64,000 bases of DNA, taken from contig CM038215.1 in the NCBI GenBank assembly GCA_021442155.1, positions 210,422,982-210,486,981 of the forward strand, in the 5' to 3' direction. Below, piece after piece: positions 46,273 through 60,453 of this stretch. Made by a program: the position numbers and the translations under genes. This DNA is from Cymbidium sinense (Eukaryota; Streptophyta; Magnoliopsida; Asparagales; Orchidaceae). Position 1 is the stretch's first letter. Each line of letters starts with the position of its first letter. The notes beneath the pieces were generated by a model. The model worked only from the letters and a program-made list of their open reading frames with translations, did no database searches and was not told where the DNA came from.

Positions 46273-49172
46273 TAAAAGTCATGTTTAGGTTCAAATCAAA
46301 TTCTGGCTACTCATGGACTTATTTGATCATATGGTTCAAATCAAATCAAGATTCTTTTGATAAATTTGAGATAAATTTTCTTAAAGTTGGATTATTTCTC
46401 TTTAAATGTTTCGTCGAATGATATTTCATAGATAGCTTTACCTATTTATTTTTTTTTTGTTTGGTTTTAATCCTTCTAAATTCTACTAGAAGTTCCCTAA
46501 AATTTCTTGGAAGGTATACTTTATGGATCTATTTGTAGTGATAGGATCTATTTCAAGTAGTAATAATTTTTTTCTCTCTTTTTTAACAAGATTTTCTTAC
46601 ATAACACTTCACTTGATCAAGAGTGAGGCTATCAAAAATCTTGAGCATGACCTTTTGGTAAATTATCCCAACATTTTGAGACTGAATAATATGACAATGT
46701 AGTAAATTATCTCAATAGAGATTCTGAATACTGTGTGTTTTTTATTTTTAAGAGTTATCTTGATTTGATTATATTCAAATAAGTCATCCTTGAATTAGGA
46801 TAATCTTATGTAAAAAAGCTTTATCAATTTTGTAGACAATAATAGAAACCCATCTTGAAGATAAAGCCTTGTTAGAATCTCAAGATTTAACACATGTAGA
46901 TTTGACCCTTTCTTTCATTTTTTATTATATATTTTATTTGATGTGATGATGTTAGCTAACCAAAAGAATATTTTCTTCTCATGTAAAGCCATCATTGACC
47001 AACTTTTAATTTAGCAACATCTTGGTTTTTCTTTGAAGTCTGACCGCATACATCAAGAGACTTAGTTTATTGAAATATCATTAAGCTTAATCTTGAGCTT
47101 ATAAACCATTATATCTAGAGATAAAGGAAAATTTTCTTTCTAATTTTTGATAAAAAAGTCCTTATGCTCTAAGAATAACTTGATTAAGTCATCTTGATCT
47201 AACTTGCTAAAGTATGAGCTTATCGATGTCAATTCTAGATTAATATCTATTATAAACTTATTTCTCTTAACTTGTCAATTATGGATTTAAGCTCCACATC
47301 AAATTCTTAGGGTGCATCCTGAACTTGAATGATATTTATTTATTTGACAAATCCAAACAATACATTGTTTAATACTTTAGAGTGCCTTTAAGGAGAAAGT
47401 CAAAATTCTGACTATTAAGCAATTCAAATCTTGCAATTTCTTTGCAATACTAAACTTTAAGCTGACTTTTAATTTTAATTTCTTTAATTCTTTATAGCTC
47501 TTCTTGTTTATGGCTCATATTTGTAGAACACTTGCAAGTGATTGAATCTTTATTGATTGAATTTTTGATAGATAAAGGATACCTAAAAAGGCAAATTCAT
47601 TATCTCTTTGACATTTCTTTATCTTTGAGGTTTACACCTTTCATTAAATTTAAAGATGAAGGTATAAAATTGATTTGTTTTATTTTTTTCACTTTTGCAT
47701 TAAGGGATACATTTGACTTTTTACTCTACCATCTTGTCTAATACAGAGTTAGAGTTAAAGTGCCCACATACTCAGACAAATCAAACTTCACTATTTAGCT
47801 CTTGGATATAGTCCTTCCATCCTTTTTATTTTCTTTCTTATGTCAATATTTCAATAATATTTTAACTTCTTGTAAGATGTTACATCTGATATTTTACCTT
47901 GATACAACATTTGCTAAAATATTAGATGCATTTGACTCTTTGTCTATACAACACTTTACATACCTATTTCTTTTCTTATTTTAAGTGATCACATTACTTA
48001 CTTAGATATTTTTTAATTCTTTGACTGAATACAAGATTTGGAACGTACTAATCAAATTTCAAACTTTTGTTTCTCCTTTTTTTTGTTTGTAGTGCCTTAA
48101 TTTTACAAGACTAAAAAAAAGAGAATGACATTCCTGAGGACTCTAATCTCATGATTACTTAATGAATGTAAATATTCTTTCATAACGATATTTTTTTTGG
48201 GGGAGGGTGCTCAAATAGGACAATCCAATGTCATTAAAGATGTTCCTAAATTCCTAAGATTTCACTTTAATGTTTGAATTATCAATCTCAATCAACATTG
48301 TGATTGGGATTATGTTTTTCAAGATGAGTTTCCAAGATTAAATTTTCTTGAGTTTAAAACTCCTTTCCTTTTCTTGATTGAATCCACATGACACCATCTC
48401 ATTAGAATTAAATTAGAATTGGGCCTATGTACACTCATTTTCATCTATATTTATAATTGAAGTTGACTGATGCACTTGGATCAACAAGCATTTATGTTTT
48501 TTCACATTGATAAATATGAGATTATATTCAACAATTTATAGTAGTAGATCTTCATCAAATAAGATAACCTTAGAACTTCTTTATAGTGGAATGCCACATC
48601 AAAAGTGTTAATAATTAAGAAAGACAAATTATGAAATTGTGTAATGCCTTGCTTAATAATTCATTTCATTTTTTTATTGAGCATTATAATGCCTAATTTT
48701 GTATGCAACTTCTCTAGAATGGACAAAAACACCATAATTAAAATCTTAAAATGAATAGAATTTTTTTTCTTTTTTAGATGACTTATTTGCTATTTTATTT
48801 TAGTGTTATTTTAGGTAGTAAGACTTTACCATTTTGAATTTAAGTTTAATAATTCCCTCTAATACAAAGGGAGGGAGGGTATGGTCAACACTATCCATAA
48901 AGGATCTGTGTTCTTTTATTGACCTATCAAAGCTAAAATTTTTAATTTCTTATTTCATATTTTTCACTCTGAAGGATAGAAGTGTCACTATTAGGTTCAA
49001 ATCTATATAATTGCCTAAAGGTCATGAGATTTGCTAATTATTTTAGAAAGATTGAAGTATTCACTAATTTTGTCTTTAGAATTTGTCCTTAAAATAAATC
49101 AAGGCTATCTATGAAATATCAATCATCTAATGGGGTAGGATTCCCATCAATTTAAATTCTATTAATAGGCTA
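46273..49172 (-). mobile_element. Antisense Ty3/gypsy pol fragment
   Basis: A minus-strand gypsy fragment that begins at the broken LTR junction and ends where a copia LTR starts (49173). Its RT is recognisable at 46290-47330. The part at 47330-49172 should hold the upstream protease and gag regions but I could not identify them; plus-strand frames there (47532-47741, 47802-47984) look like chance. RNase H and integrase, expected below 46290, are missing. Confidence 0.6.
46290..47330 (-). pseudogene. Antisense gypsy reverse transcriptase remnant
   Basis: Minus-strand text runs in order: SKLDQDDLIKLFLEHKDFF (about 47220-47160), VYKLKIKL, WLANIITSN (about 46965-46935), DDLFEYNQIKITLKNKK, HTVFRISIEIIYYIVILFS (46732-46676), LKMLG and RKFISNLSKES (about 46380-46348). 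These correspond to the gypsy RT blocks LLKEYKDVFAW, VHKL.I, WLANIVPVKK, DGFSGYNQI.MAPED, KTAFRTPWGTFCYVVMPFG, LKNAG and RYISRFI. The YVDD region is not clearly visible. Stops are frequent. Confidence 0.75.
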
Positions 49173-52100
49173 TGGCACCCAAGAGAAAGAGTGAATTGGG
49201 TTTTTAAAAAATAATTTTAGAAAACTTAATTTTAAATATTTGTATAAAACTAAAATATTTAATGATAAATCTTTAGAGAAATAAAATAACAATCAACAAT
49301 AGTATAGAAAAGTAAAGTGCAAAAAATAAAGAAAGAGAACACATAGATTTTTACGTGGTTTGGCCAAACCCAAAAACTAGCCTATGTCCACGTCTAGCCA
49401 CCTCAGGCAAGGAATTCAGAAATCCAAAGTTGAGATTACAATAAATCTCTTGTACTCTCCTTCATGGGCAAGTACAACCCAACATGTACTTTTACTAATG
49501 GGAAAACACAACCCAACACATACTTTCCTTAATGGGAAAGCATAACCCAACATGTACTTTCCTTAATGGGCAAGTACAACCCAACATGTATTCTCCTTAA
49601 CGAGCAAGTACAACCAAACACGTATTCTCCTTAACGGGCAAGTACAACCCAACAAGAAATCAAGATAAAGCAAAGTGAAAGATACAAGTCCAACCCTTAA
49701 TTTTAAAATATTTCTACACTCACAACCCAATCTATACTAAAATTAAGGCAATTGAATATTAATGAAAAAGAGCTCACTTTAATTTTAAATAAAATTAAGA
49801 TAAGATCTTCAATCAAAATATTTAATGTAATTAAGTAATTTAATGTTGCTTGAATGATCTTTAAAAAGTTTGAAATTATTTTCTTGAATGACTTTGGAAT
49901 GCAAACCAAAATGCAATCACCAAAAACTTTACTTTGAATTCTTTTTCACACAAGCTAACTTTTATTCAAATAATAAATGTATGTGCAATTGGAACAACTC
50001 AATAATAACTTAAATAAGAATTTGAATTATAGCACATGAAAGCTATCACATAATATATGCATAAGCCAATTGAATATAGGTAATAAATAAGCACAAAATA
50101 ATTTATGCAAGATAGTGTGGCCTGCCAAATGGAGAAAGAGATAAAATAAGATGTTAAGCATAATCAAATTTAACCAACCTATATGAAACTTTAAGCCAGA
50201 GGAATAAACAATGAATATTCAAATGATTAAGCACTTAGGAAATTAATAACCTTTAAAATACTTCAACCAAACAAGAAATAAAAGGAATATTCAATGAGTA
50301 AGCACAAAATAAAATGATTTCCTTCTGTTAGCTTTAGGCCAAATAAGAAATCAAAAGATTATCAAGTAGTTAAGTCAACATAAATTGATCTTCTCATCTT
50401 TGTTCTTGGCCAAACAAAATCTAAAGATTATGTCATGAATGAACACAAGAAAAATTACATAACCTTGTAAATTGCAAAGCCAAGAAGAAATAAAAGAAGT
50501 TTAGGAACTTAGCTCCTTAGAAAATGAACTCCAAGGATTGATGTTTTTAGCCAAGGGTGGAAACATGCCAAACCTTCACTTTTCTAATAATGAGGAATGC
50601 TTTCACTTGAATCACCAAAAATCTCCAAGAATTGCTTTTGCAAGAATTGGCTAAGGTGGAGAGGATGAGCAGCAGAGCAAGAAAGAGTTTTTAACTTTTT
50701 GGAACCTTTTTTAAGTTAAAACAAGATTCTTTAATAGATGAGTGAGAAGTCTAGGGTAGGTCAAAAACTGATCTGATGAGAGGGAAATTAATTTGGCATC
50801 AATTTGAATTTCAAATTCAAATGAGAGGGAATTAACCAAAGAGATCATCGATAAACTCCTTTACAAATTTGTTTAAACCTAATATGTAATGTATGTTATG
50901 TGATTCATGGCTAAGGATGGAGGATTTACCATAGGAAACTTGGCCAAGGGAGTTTAGGTATGAAGGAGGGAGTTTTGAATAAAATAAATCCATGAAAATC
51001 CATTTCAAAGATTTCAGCCAAAGAGGTTTCCTAAAATAGGAAATTCTTAAAATAATACATGAATTAATTAAAATCAAAGCTGATTGTATTCTATACTTAT
51101 TTAATAATTAAATAACATATAAATTTATTAAATTTGAAGCATAGTAGTGCCTCCCTTAAACTTTCCTAAAATAGGTCAAATTGGAAAAATGAAAAGAATT
51201 ATTTTGAAAAAGAGGGTTGATTTGAATTTAAATTTAAATTACTTGAAATAAATATTATGCTCTAAATAATCATAATTAATCATTATTAGGACGTTCAACA
51301 TATTCCATAAAAAATTGATTTGATTTAGCAAGAACATGTCATGCATAAAGGAGTTTGGATTAAAGAATAATTCAATAATAATTCAAATTCAAAAATTCAA
51401 ATAAATAAATTTTAAAATATGAAAAAGGAGGGAAAATGATATGAAAATTTTTTGAATGAATTTCACACAATTTATTACACAAAATTCCTTAAAAACTTTG
51501 GCCAAAATAATATTAAGATGAAAATGATAATAAGAAAGAGAAGAAAGAATAATAGGAGAGAGAATAAGAGGAAAGAAGGCTAATTTTGGGATAATTCAAA
51601 TTTCATGCACTAAAAAATATAAATAGAAATTAAGAATAGCATAAAAATGATTTCAGAAAATTTAAAAATAATTTATCATGCTTGAACACACATTTATTAG
51701 AACTTATATCATGCATTTAGTTCATACTATCCAAAATGGATAACCTAATGAATAATTATAATATTAAGATATAGAGAAATATAAATCATTTTAGAATAAA
51801 GAATATAAAAAGGAATGAATCATTTATTTTAATTTAGTGAGCTTTTCATTTTCATTAATATAGTAATTCCTAGAAGAATTCATACCTAGTCCATGTTGAG
51901 TAGCTTTAGGAATTTGATATAACTAAAGATCTAAGAGTTAAAGAATTTTTCTTGCACACTTGAATTTAACTTGATTAGTAGCATAAAAAAATATATTTAT
52001 CATCAAAATAAATCTAAATTAAGAATGATATTCATAATAATTAATTTAAATAATTAATTCTACAAAGAAATAATTAGATATTATTACATAATGTTTATTA

Positions 52101-52200
52101 TCATCAATACAAAGTGTATAGACAACAAATTCATAAGGTTAAATTTCATTTATTTCAATCTTTTTAGGAGAATTTGAATTTTCCTTTATTTCCCTCTCTC
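49173..52200 (-). repeat. Copia LTR-like repeat (R3), copy 1
   Basis: Collinear from about 50460 to 52000 with the right-edge copia LTR (61550-63420); shared text includes GTGGAGAGGAT (50655 and 61789), AATAGGAGAGAGAA (51550 and 62933) and TTATCATCAAAATAAAT (51998 and 63405). Its left end has GAGTGAATTGGGTTTTTAAA and TTTTTACGTGGTTTGGCC, phrases typical of one terminus of plant SIRE/Maximus-type copia LTRs. The right-hand limit is uncertain. It contains a six-unit 34-bp minisatellite. No pol is attached, so it may be a solo LTR. Confidence 0.55.
49466..49669 (+). repeat. 34-bp minisatellite, six units
   Basis: Units start at 49466, 49500, 49534, 49568, 49602 and 49636, exactly 34 bases apart, with text of the form GGGCAAGTACAACCCAACAT plus GTACTTTCCTTAAT. 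The units are contiguous with no spacers. Confidence 0.95.
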
Positions 52201-53263
52201 TTTATTTTATTGATTAAGAGAAAACATGAAATTTTGTTATGTCATCTTTGTTTATAATATATATTCACCTTCACCTTCGACTCTCTCCTAAACTCCTAAA
52301 GATTCAGAGTTTTTGGAGGGTTTGAAAGAGGTTATCTCCAAGTCACTACCTAGATTTGGTTAATCAGCATAAACAACTGATTTCCATGTTTCTGGTGGAT
52401 GTTGAGAGATAATTCTATTAGGACTAAAGTTGAATTGCATTTATATGTTAATTTTCCTCTGTAGAGGTAGAAGGCTCATATTTGACTTCCTTAGTTTACC
52501 TCTACCTAGGATCAACAAGGAAACCTTTTAGGATTATATTTATCCTTATTTTATAATGTTTTTTTTTGAGGTAATTCTTTTTAGAATGCAACTCAAGCTT
52601 CAATCATAGAGGTAAGGGGGCAATAGGTAAAATAATACCCGGTTCATTTAATTTCATGAGTTTTCCTAAAAAATGGAAGGAACCCCTTCGCTTCATATGC
52701 ATTCTCAAGTGTTTGTCATATTTGAATGTATTAAAACAAAGGGTATCAATTTAAGGACCCAATCTTGACTTGTATTATTATTATGAATTCTCAAGAGTCA
52801 AAGGCTTGCCCAATCTTGACTTGTATTAAAATAAAGGGTATTAATTAGAACGCTTCATATGAAAGAACCCCTTATAGTTATCTTTGATGATTTGCAATAT
52901 TTTTTAAAATGGCATTTCTCTTATATTATTATTTGTTATTAATTTAATTTTGAGCCAATTAAGTCTAATAGAAATGACTTTGCTTTAAGTTTTCTAAATT
53001 GTATTGAAAGTTTTAAAGGGGTGGTTCGAGGACCCAGTCGTTCAACTGTGATAAAGAAGAGTTCTAGATCCTAAGTTAAGGATGTTGGATATACTCTACC
53101 AAGGATGAAATTGTGAGGAATCGAATGGAAAGAAAGGTAGTCTTAACCCATGAGTGGCACAAGAACATTGCTGATGTATAAAAATACAAATCAATTTCTA
53201 AAGGTGGAGAGAGGAACTGTTCCCCAAAGAGTCGGTAGAAAATATCTTTGTATAATGATTTAG
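52201..53263. other. Unassigned segment before the R1 3' LTR
   Basis: No domain is recognised. A 20-base direct repeat, CCCAATCTTGACTTGTATTA, occurs at 52758 and 52809. The segment ends at the LTR start (TGACACTACATAG, 53264). Confidence 0.4.
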
Positions 53264-55016
53264 TGACACTACATAGATTTTAGAAATTTTTTATTTAGGT
53301 AATCAAATTCATCATTAAGGAATATGTATATTATCTTGAAAGATAAATATGTTATCTTATAATGGATTTGATTACTTAAAATAAGGACACCTAAGGCTAA
53401 TGGATCTTTCGTATTCTTGAGATTCTTCCCTTGATTGACATGGGAAAGTACGATAAAGTTTATTTTATACTAGGTTCATAGTTTCCTATAAGGGCAAGAC
53501 TTATAGTTAATTACATCTTTGGATGAAGTATCACTTCCTAAGCATACTCTCGATTAAAGAAATATACTCTTATATATAAAGATTCAAAGTTGATTTCAAA
53601 GAAATGATTGATTGGAAGTTCAATAGGGAACACTTTCAAAGGGGAAAAAGTTCTTTTAGAGGCCAATTAGGATTAAGTAGCAAATACCTATAGATACTAG
53701 GATGCCTAGTAAGCATCATTTCACCTAACTTACCATTGGGCTTTACAATTTTGAGATGGAATTTAGTAGGGTTTGAATTGACATTTTACTAGAAATCTAA
53801 GACTTAGATTCTAGCACGAGACTATAGAAATGCTTGGGGTTAAAGACTCATTCCTAGAAGGATGCTTCAGAACGTAAGTCTACAAGTACTTCTGATATAA
53901 GTCAGAGGCTCGACGTAGTTCAATTTTTGAAATTATTGGCTTTTTCTTTAACTTGAAGAGATAAACTTATCCTTGATTATTCTAAACTTATAACTCTCAT
54001 GGAAGGGCTGCTAGCTAACACCACCTAAAGATTTTTCAATTCATGACTTCAATCTTCATGCAAGTTGGTTGAACTGTTATATTTTAAGAATGATTCTATG
54101 AATCTAAACTCACTACCTAACCCTAAGATCATGTTAGGTATGATATGCAACAAGTTTCATTTTTTAAGTTTTGACTCATAATTTATTTAAGGCCATGGGT
54201 ATATAATTTATGCCTATAATGATATATAGTTAGAAGTGGTCATAAGAAAAATTACAAAAAGAAGGCACAGTTCCCTAAGATGGGTGGACATCTTCAAAGT
54301 TCAGATGTCCCCTAATGTGCAATGGGTAAAGAGCCCAATTTAAGGAGTACAAATAATATGCTATCATCTTTTGCAAAAAGTTAATTATTTCTAGTTGCTT
54401 TTAAGTTGTGCCTAGAGCTTTAATTAACATGAGGTTTTGAGTTTGTTTAATTTTGTGCTTAAGTTATTTAGATTTAGGTTGGGTAAAAAATTTAGTTTTT
54501 CAAGAGGCTAACATTCCAGGCATTTCATCATAGAAATACATCACAGAAAGAAACCTAGAAAAATAGGTTATTTTATTATTCACCCAAAATAAATTAAGCC
54601 AAATTTAGTTAAAATAGGCCAGGTTCCGCTATATACCCCGAAAGAAAAAGAAAAATAGGTAGCCAAGGTTTAGCATTTTATAACATGGCCTAAAACTAAA
54701 AGTTTGATCTATGGGTGTCTTCTTCTATGATCATCACCATCTTCAAGGAACTCCACGGGCTCCATAGGGGACCATTGAGACCATACACTGGTAGGGTTAG
54801 CTCATGCTATTCCTAGACCCCATAACTCCTAGTCTAATTCCATGCTCAAATTACATTTAAATTTCCAAAAATAAATTCCAAAACCTTGCAAAATAAAAAT
54901 TAGAAATAATAAACAACATTCCAACAATTATATTTGCAAGCATTTGGGCTTAACATTGATTACTTGTCAAGCATACCTATCTTATTAGGGCTTAACATAA
55001 GCATGCTTGTCAAGCA

Positions 55017-55119
<103 letters not shown>

Positions 55120-57545
55120 GTAGAAAATAATATTAGGCTAAGAAGAACATCTTATAATCCAGACTAGCAGACAAATAATCCTAGCCATATAGTTTAAAAG
55201 AGTATACTTAAAATAAAAAAAAAAATTTCACATCACATCACAAAATATCATAGAACATTGACCTAACCTAAGTTTGGGTCGATGACATAATAGTCTAGTT
55301 TGTGAAGAAAAATGGACTTGTGTGGGATGACTTTATTGGACATTTTAGGTTTAAGTTTTGATTTGGTTTTCAGCTTTGTTTAATTTACCATTATGTAGTT
55401 TTAGTTTAAGTGACATGCTTGATTGGTGATTATATTTTAATTTTTAAATTTGTTTTATTTGTATTTAAGTTTCAAAGAATGAAAGTTAAAATAAATTCCA
55501 CTTTGGGAGGATAAAATAAATTTCACTTTGGGTGGAATCCTTTCTATTCAACAACCTAAATCCTAATATAATGAGATTTTCATCTGAAGATAAGAATTCA
55601 TTTTAAGAGTTAAACTAAGATTCGAAGTATCTTAATTAACCTCTTTTGGTTTCATTTGAATGATTCATTTTAAGTTGAGTTTCATTTCTATTTTTTATTT
55701 GATTAAATGTCCATTTGATCTTATTTGTTTTATTTCATTAATGTTTATGTTCATTAATTTGAATGAATTCACTTAACCCATTTAAGTTGATATTATAATT
55801 CAAGCTTATTTTAAAAGGTTTTAAATTCAATTGATTAATTTATTAGGAATTTATCAAATTAATAATTTAAGGTTTTATTTTCATTTCCTTTCATTAAACC
55901 CTAAGTATTGAATTAATCTTGAGTGTTCTCATGTTAATGGAAATATTTTGAGTTAATTTTATGAATTTTCATAATTTCTATAATTTAATGATTTATTATT
56001 TGACCTAAGGATTAGAAATTCAACAACTTCTAATCGAGAGATCATTGACTTTGAACTTTTATGGAAAATGGGTTTCTTGCTAGTTTATATTTCTTAAAAT
56101 TTTATTCTAATCAAATGTGTAATTTAAGGTTAATTAAAGTTTTAATTATTTCAATAAAACCTAAATTAAGCCTAAATTAAAAAGAAATATTTAAAGGTTT
56201 TAATTTTCTTAAATTTTCCTCTATAATATGAATCCATAAAGGGATTCATTTGGAATTTTCAAAAATTTAATTGATTTATTATGATTTTTTCAAGTTAAGA
56301 TTAATTAATTCAATTAATTAAAAAAATTTGGTCATTTTTGGAATTATGGGGTTTCAGTAAGTTTTAATGATGTGTTAAGATTCATTAAGGTTTATTGTGA
56401 TGATTCAACTTGATTTTATAACTTTTCATTTTTTTTCAATTTAAAATTAATTTATTTTATTAAATTAAGACTTGGCTTGAAAATTTTTTAGTTTATAATT
56501 TACTTGACAATACATCATGAAAAATCTATCAAAGGTGTGTTTTAATTATAATTCCCCAAAGTTTCAAATTGATTTAGATTAATGGGTTGTGTTTAATTTG
56601 AGTTTGATTATTTTCATTTAAACCCAAATTTACTCAAAATTATCCAATAAAATTAGGGATTTTGGACTAAATAAATTCTCATCACTGAGATGTATCTAGG
56701 AAGCCATTATTTGCATTTTTTGGTTGAGTATTTTATTTTCTACGAATTTATAAAGTTTTGGTGATTTTTCTACATTTTTTTTATAAAGCCTCAATTCGAT
56801 CCCAATTTTCTTAATGGATTAAATGGAGTAGTTCAACCAAATATAAAGGAATGGGTGGCGATTATATCCTTATCCTCCCACTAGAGAACCAAGAGTCGTT
56901 GGCTCTTTAGGGATGATCTCTGATGATCAGAGCAAAAATATTTTTTTATGCCAGCTGCAAATCAATCAAGAATCAATTTCCAACCTATCAAAATGACTTG
57001 ATCTCCATATGGATCAATTTTACTTCATAACGAACCAAGCTATGCATGGGGGTGGTCAGTTTGAACTCATACCATGGAGGCATTGATCCGTGGTGGACGA
57101 AATGGTTTGAGCACCTTCTCCCAATTAAGATGATGCTTTGGTGAAGAAATCCCCACTTGTCTCCCTGGCAAATGCTGTGGAGACCAATGTCCCATTATTT
57201 TTCATCGGGTTTGGTCATTTTCTTGCTTGCAAGCTACAATGAACCTTAGGGAAGATTTGTTTGAGTTTTCCACTATTCTTATAATGTGTAGGGACATCCA
57301 ATTTGGGTGGAGGAATGATCTTCCTTCATCTCAACTTTTTGCCAAGAATTTGGCCGCCTACTTTGGTCGATTTCAAGCTTATCGATGTCAAGGAGCTTGG
57401 AGAAGATCTTAATTCTTCTTATCTATCATTCAAGAGCACATTGGGATAGTTGGATGCATGAGAAGAAATCTCCTTCCTCTCTTTCCATATAAGGTCGAGA
57501 GCCACATATAAAAGATTTATGGTGACCAGAATCAGGCCACCAATG

Positions 57546-57824
57546 TTAATAGCTCTGGCTGATGGGTTGGTTTGGTCTCTCCTCCCATTGCAAGTGTATT
57601 GGGATGCATAACATTAAGAGAGGAAGTCTCTTTCCTTTTGTTTCATTTTTGGACGTGAGCTTCTCTCCATGGAAGATGTGAATTTTTATTTTGTCATGGT
57701 GACTTTCACCCTTGGAGGCTAGCTCCAAGGGGTGGTCAACTGGTTGGAGAGAGTTAAAATCAGTTAAGGTAAGGAGGTGGATGAGGTATGTAAGAGAGAA
57801 ATGTGATTTTTCTTCTCTCTGCAT
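57546..57824 (-). pseudogene. Antisense ORF segment in R1 3' LTR (LELASK type)
   Basis: A 92-codon minus-strand frame with DHPLELASKGESHHDKIKI, related to 28290-28550 in the other LTR. Unrecognised; the two copies diverge strongly after the shared part. Confidence 0.4.
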
Positions 57825-59269
57825 GGAATTTTATTTCTTCTATTTTATGGCTATGGCTACACCTCATCCCTTTTAATTTCACCTGACATAGCCTCTCTTA
57901 GCTTTTAGCTCCACCACAACACTCCTTGGGGTTTGTGATTGATTGGTCAAATCAAATAAAGATGAATCATAGATGAAACTTAAGTCCATTTGAGTTGGAA
58001 TTAGGAATTGGACTTAGTTTAATTCCACTTTGAATTCAAATTGATTTAAAGTGATTTATTTGTATTCCTTTTGATTAATTAGTTTTAGATTTGAGTTTCA
58101 ATTAATGTTGATTATCCAATGGACAATTTGGAGTTCAATTACTCCATGACATGTGAGGTTTTATTTTATTTTAATTTGACCCATTTTAACTTAATGGGTT
58201 AAGTTAAGTCTAATTGAGTCAAATGCTTAAATTAACTTAATTAAAGTGTATTTAGACTCCAATGATGTTTAAACACATGAGCAGAATGATTTGGAGTTAT
58301 TACTTTCATTTGGTTTGAAATTGATTTCAATTTTGATCCATTTAAATCTAAATTCAGCTTAATGGGTTGGGTTGAACTCATTTGGGTCAAATGGACAAAT
58401 TAGTCAAATTAGACCTAATGATTGGTTGGATTGTGTTCAATGATGATTTCCAAATGAATTTAAGTATATTATTTAGATTAAGTTCAATTTAAGTTGAATT
58501 TTTATCATAATAATGTTCATTTAGGTTTGTTTAGATCAAGTGATCTAATTAGCCCAAATAAGATCATATTAGGTTGAGATTAATTTGATTCATGGTTCAA
58601 TAGGTTCATTTTATGATTTTGATTCCTTAGAATGACTTCATTTTTTCAAATTTTGGTGAGCTAATCTTTGACTTGGTGGGACCCACATAAGTCAACTCTT
58701 TGTCAAATGGTTGGCTAACTTTGACCTCCATTTGTATCTAGTGTTAAATCCATTCATGTTTATGGAATGGATTTATGGTTTCCATTTGATTTAATTTAAA
58801 TTTGCTTAAAATTTATTTGAATTTCTTTATGTTTATGTGATTTTAAGCTTAAGTAGGATAATTAGGTTAACCATTCCAATTATCTTATTTTAAACTCAAA
58901 TGGATTTAGATTTCAATTGCAATGTATTTTATTTAATTCTTTGTTTAGATTGGGGTTTGGTTTTGAAGTACTTAATCTCATAAAGTTAGATCAAACCTTG
59001 AGATAATTTACTAGGTCACTAAGCATAGTGTCCTAAGTAATTAATTAAAAGGCTCTTAATCTAAGATTAGTGTCCTAATGACTAATTTAGGGATGATGTT
59101 AACCTCATCCAAAATTGAGGTCAACAAATATTTACTATTTTTTTACAAAATGGGTAAAAAAGCATAACATACTCACTACAAGCTTTATACATCATTTTCT
59201 TAGCAATTTGATTACAAGGTCTGAGTATCAGTCTTCTGTGAGTCCACCATTTCTTGTATATATAATCAA

Positions 59270-60453
59270 ATAAATAGTTTGGGCCAGAAAGGAGAAGGGA
59301 AGTACTCTACAACATGATTGAGTCCTGAAGCAATGCTATCTCAGCCCTTATGTTCGTGAAGTTGCACTGATATTCCACCTTCAAGGACTGTTGCCATTGT
59401 GACTCTAGCTCTAACCATGATCATAACTCACCTATGTCTTTCTTGGACGTGTCTAGGGCTTCCTTCAAGAGGGCAACCTCTCCTAATAGAGTGAGGACCT
59501 CACATGAGTCAACAAATGCCTATTGGTCTTTCTCCATATCATCCCCCAACCATCGAGTAGACTCACCCTTTACAAACTCATTATTATCTCTTCAAGTAGG
59601 GAGAAGAAAAATTGACTATCATCTTTTTAATGTTAGTTGAAGGTGAAGCTGGTCATTGCGAGGGGAGCATTAATGGCTACTCCTTGTAAATATGAACTCT
59701 AAGGCCACGGGTGGTGCCCCATCAGTCTATGATAAAAATGGATTCATCATTAGATGATGAGAAATGAATTCATTAAAAATTGGAAAAGATATTTCAAGAA
59801 ATATATTCACTATGGGTCCAACCTTTGAGAATAGAATCCACTTATTGAGTAAGTTAAATTCTTCTTTACTCAGAGTATGGCCTAACAAATCACCCATGGA
59901 ATGTTTAAGTGATTCTACAAGGATACCTGGACTGTTGGAAGAAATAACTTGAAGGGATGGTGAGTGTCTAACACCATCCTCTATTGAGGCTTGAATGCTA
60001 GTCATGCTGAGCTGCAATTAACAAAGAAAATTAAATGTATAGACAAATAGACTTGCAACACATGATAACAGGTGAGTCTCACCTTAGTAAGGCACTCCTA
60101 TATAGCAACCTTCACGGTAGTGGTCCAACCATTTGGCCCACCAACACCTTCCTATGCTAGATCAAGGGTGCATCCTCCCCTCTTTCCTCATCCGCATGAA
60201 CACTCCCAAGTCACACCGGATGAGGACTCACTATAACGACCCATCATTAAGTAGGGAGAGTACTAGATTCTTTTATTGGGTTTAAGAAGGTAGCCAAACC
60301 TACAATCACTATAGTAAGAGGATCTAGGGTGCTCTACTTGGCCATAAGAATGGCAGTGACCTCTTCCAACTTCTTAGCTTTCTTAGCCTTCTTTCAAAGA
60401 TTTACCCATAGAGTGACATAATAAATATCACTATGAGGCCTCTTAGCATTCAT
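59270..60453 (-). pseudogene. Antisense coding-like segment in R1 3' LTR
   Basis: Begins with ATG at 60451-60453 (AKRPHSDIYYVTLW, then KKAKKAKKLEE), continues with a fully open 96-codon frame (59727-60017: SIQASIEDGVRHSPSLQV, MGDLLGHTLSKEEFNLLNKW) and ends in a charged, coiled-coil-like stretch (ALDTSKKDIGEL, SLKVEYQCNFTNIRAE; 59460-59330). The LTR at 23424-32475 has the same order on the same strand. The layout, with a globular part and then a coiled coil, resembles the internal aORF, but I cannot show that they are the same family beyond the shared 30040-30360 segment. Confidence 0.5.

Noticed and set aside
47532..47984. Plus-strand hydrophobic ORFs of 60-69 codons
   Set aside because: AT-rich, Phe/Leu-rich chance frames on the strand opposite an antisense gypsy fragment.
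49466..49669. Regular 34-bp repeats as a CRISPR array
   Set aside because: The units are contiguous with no unique spacers, there are no cas genes, and the DNA is plant nuclear.
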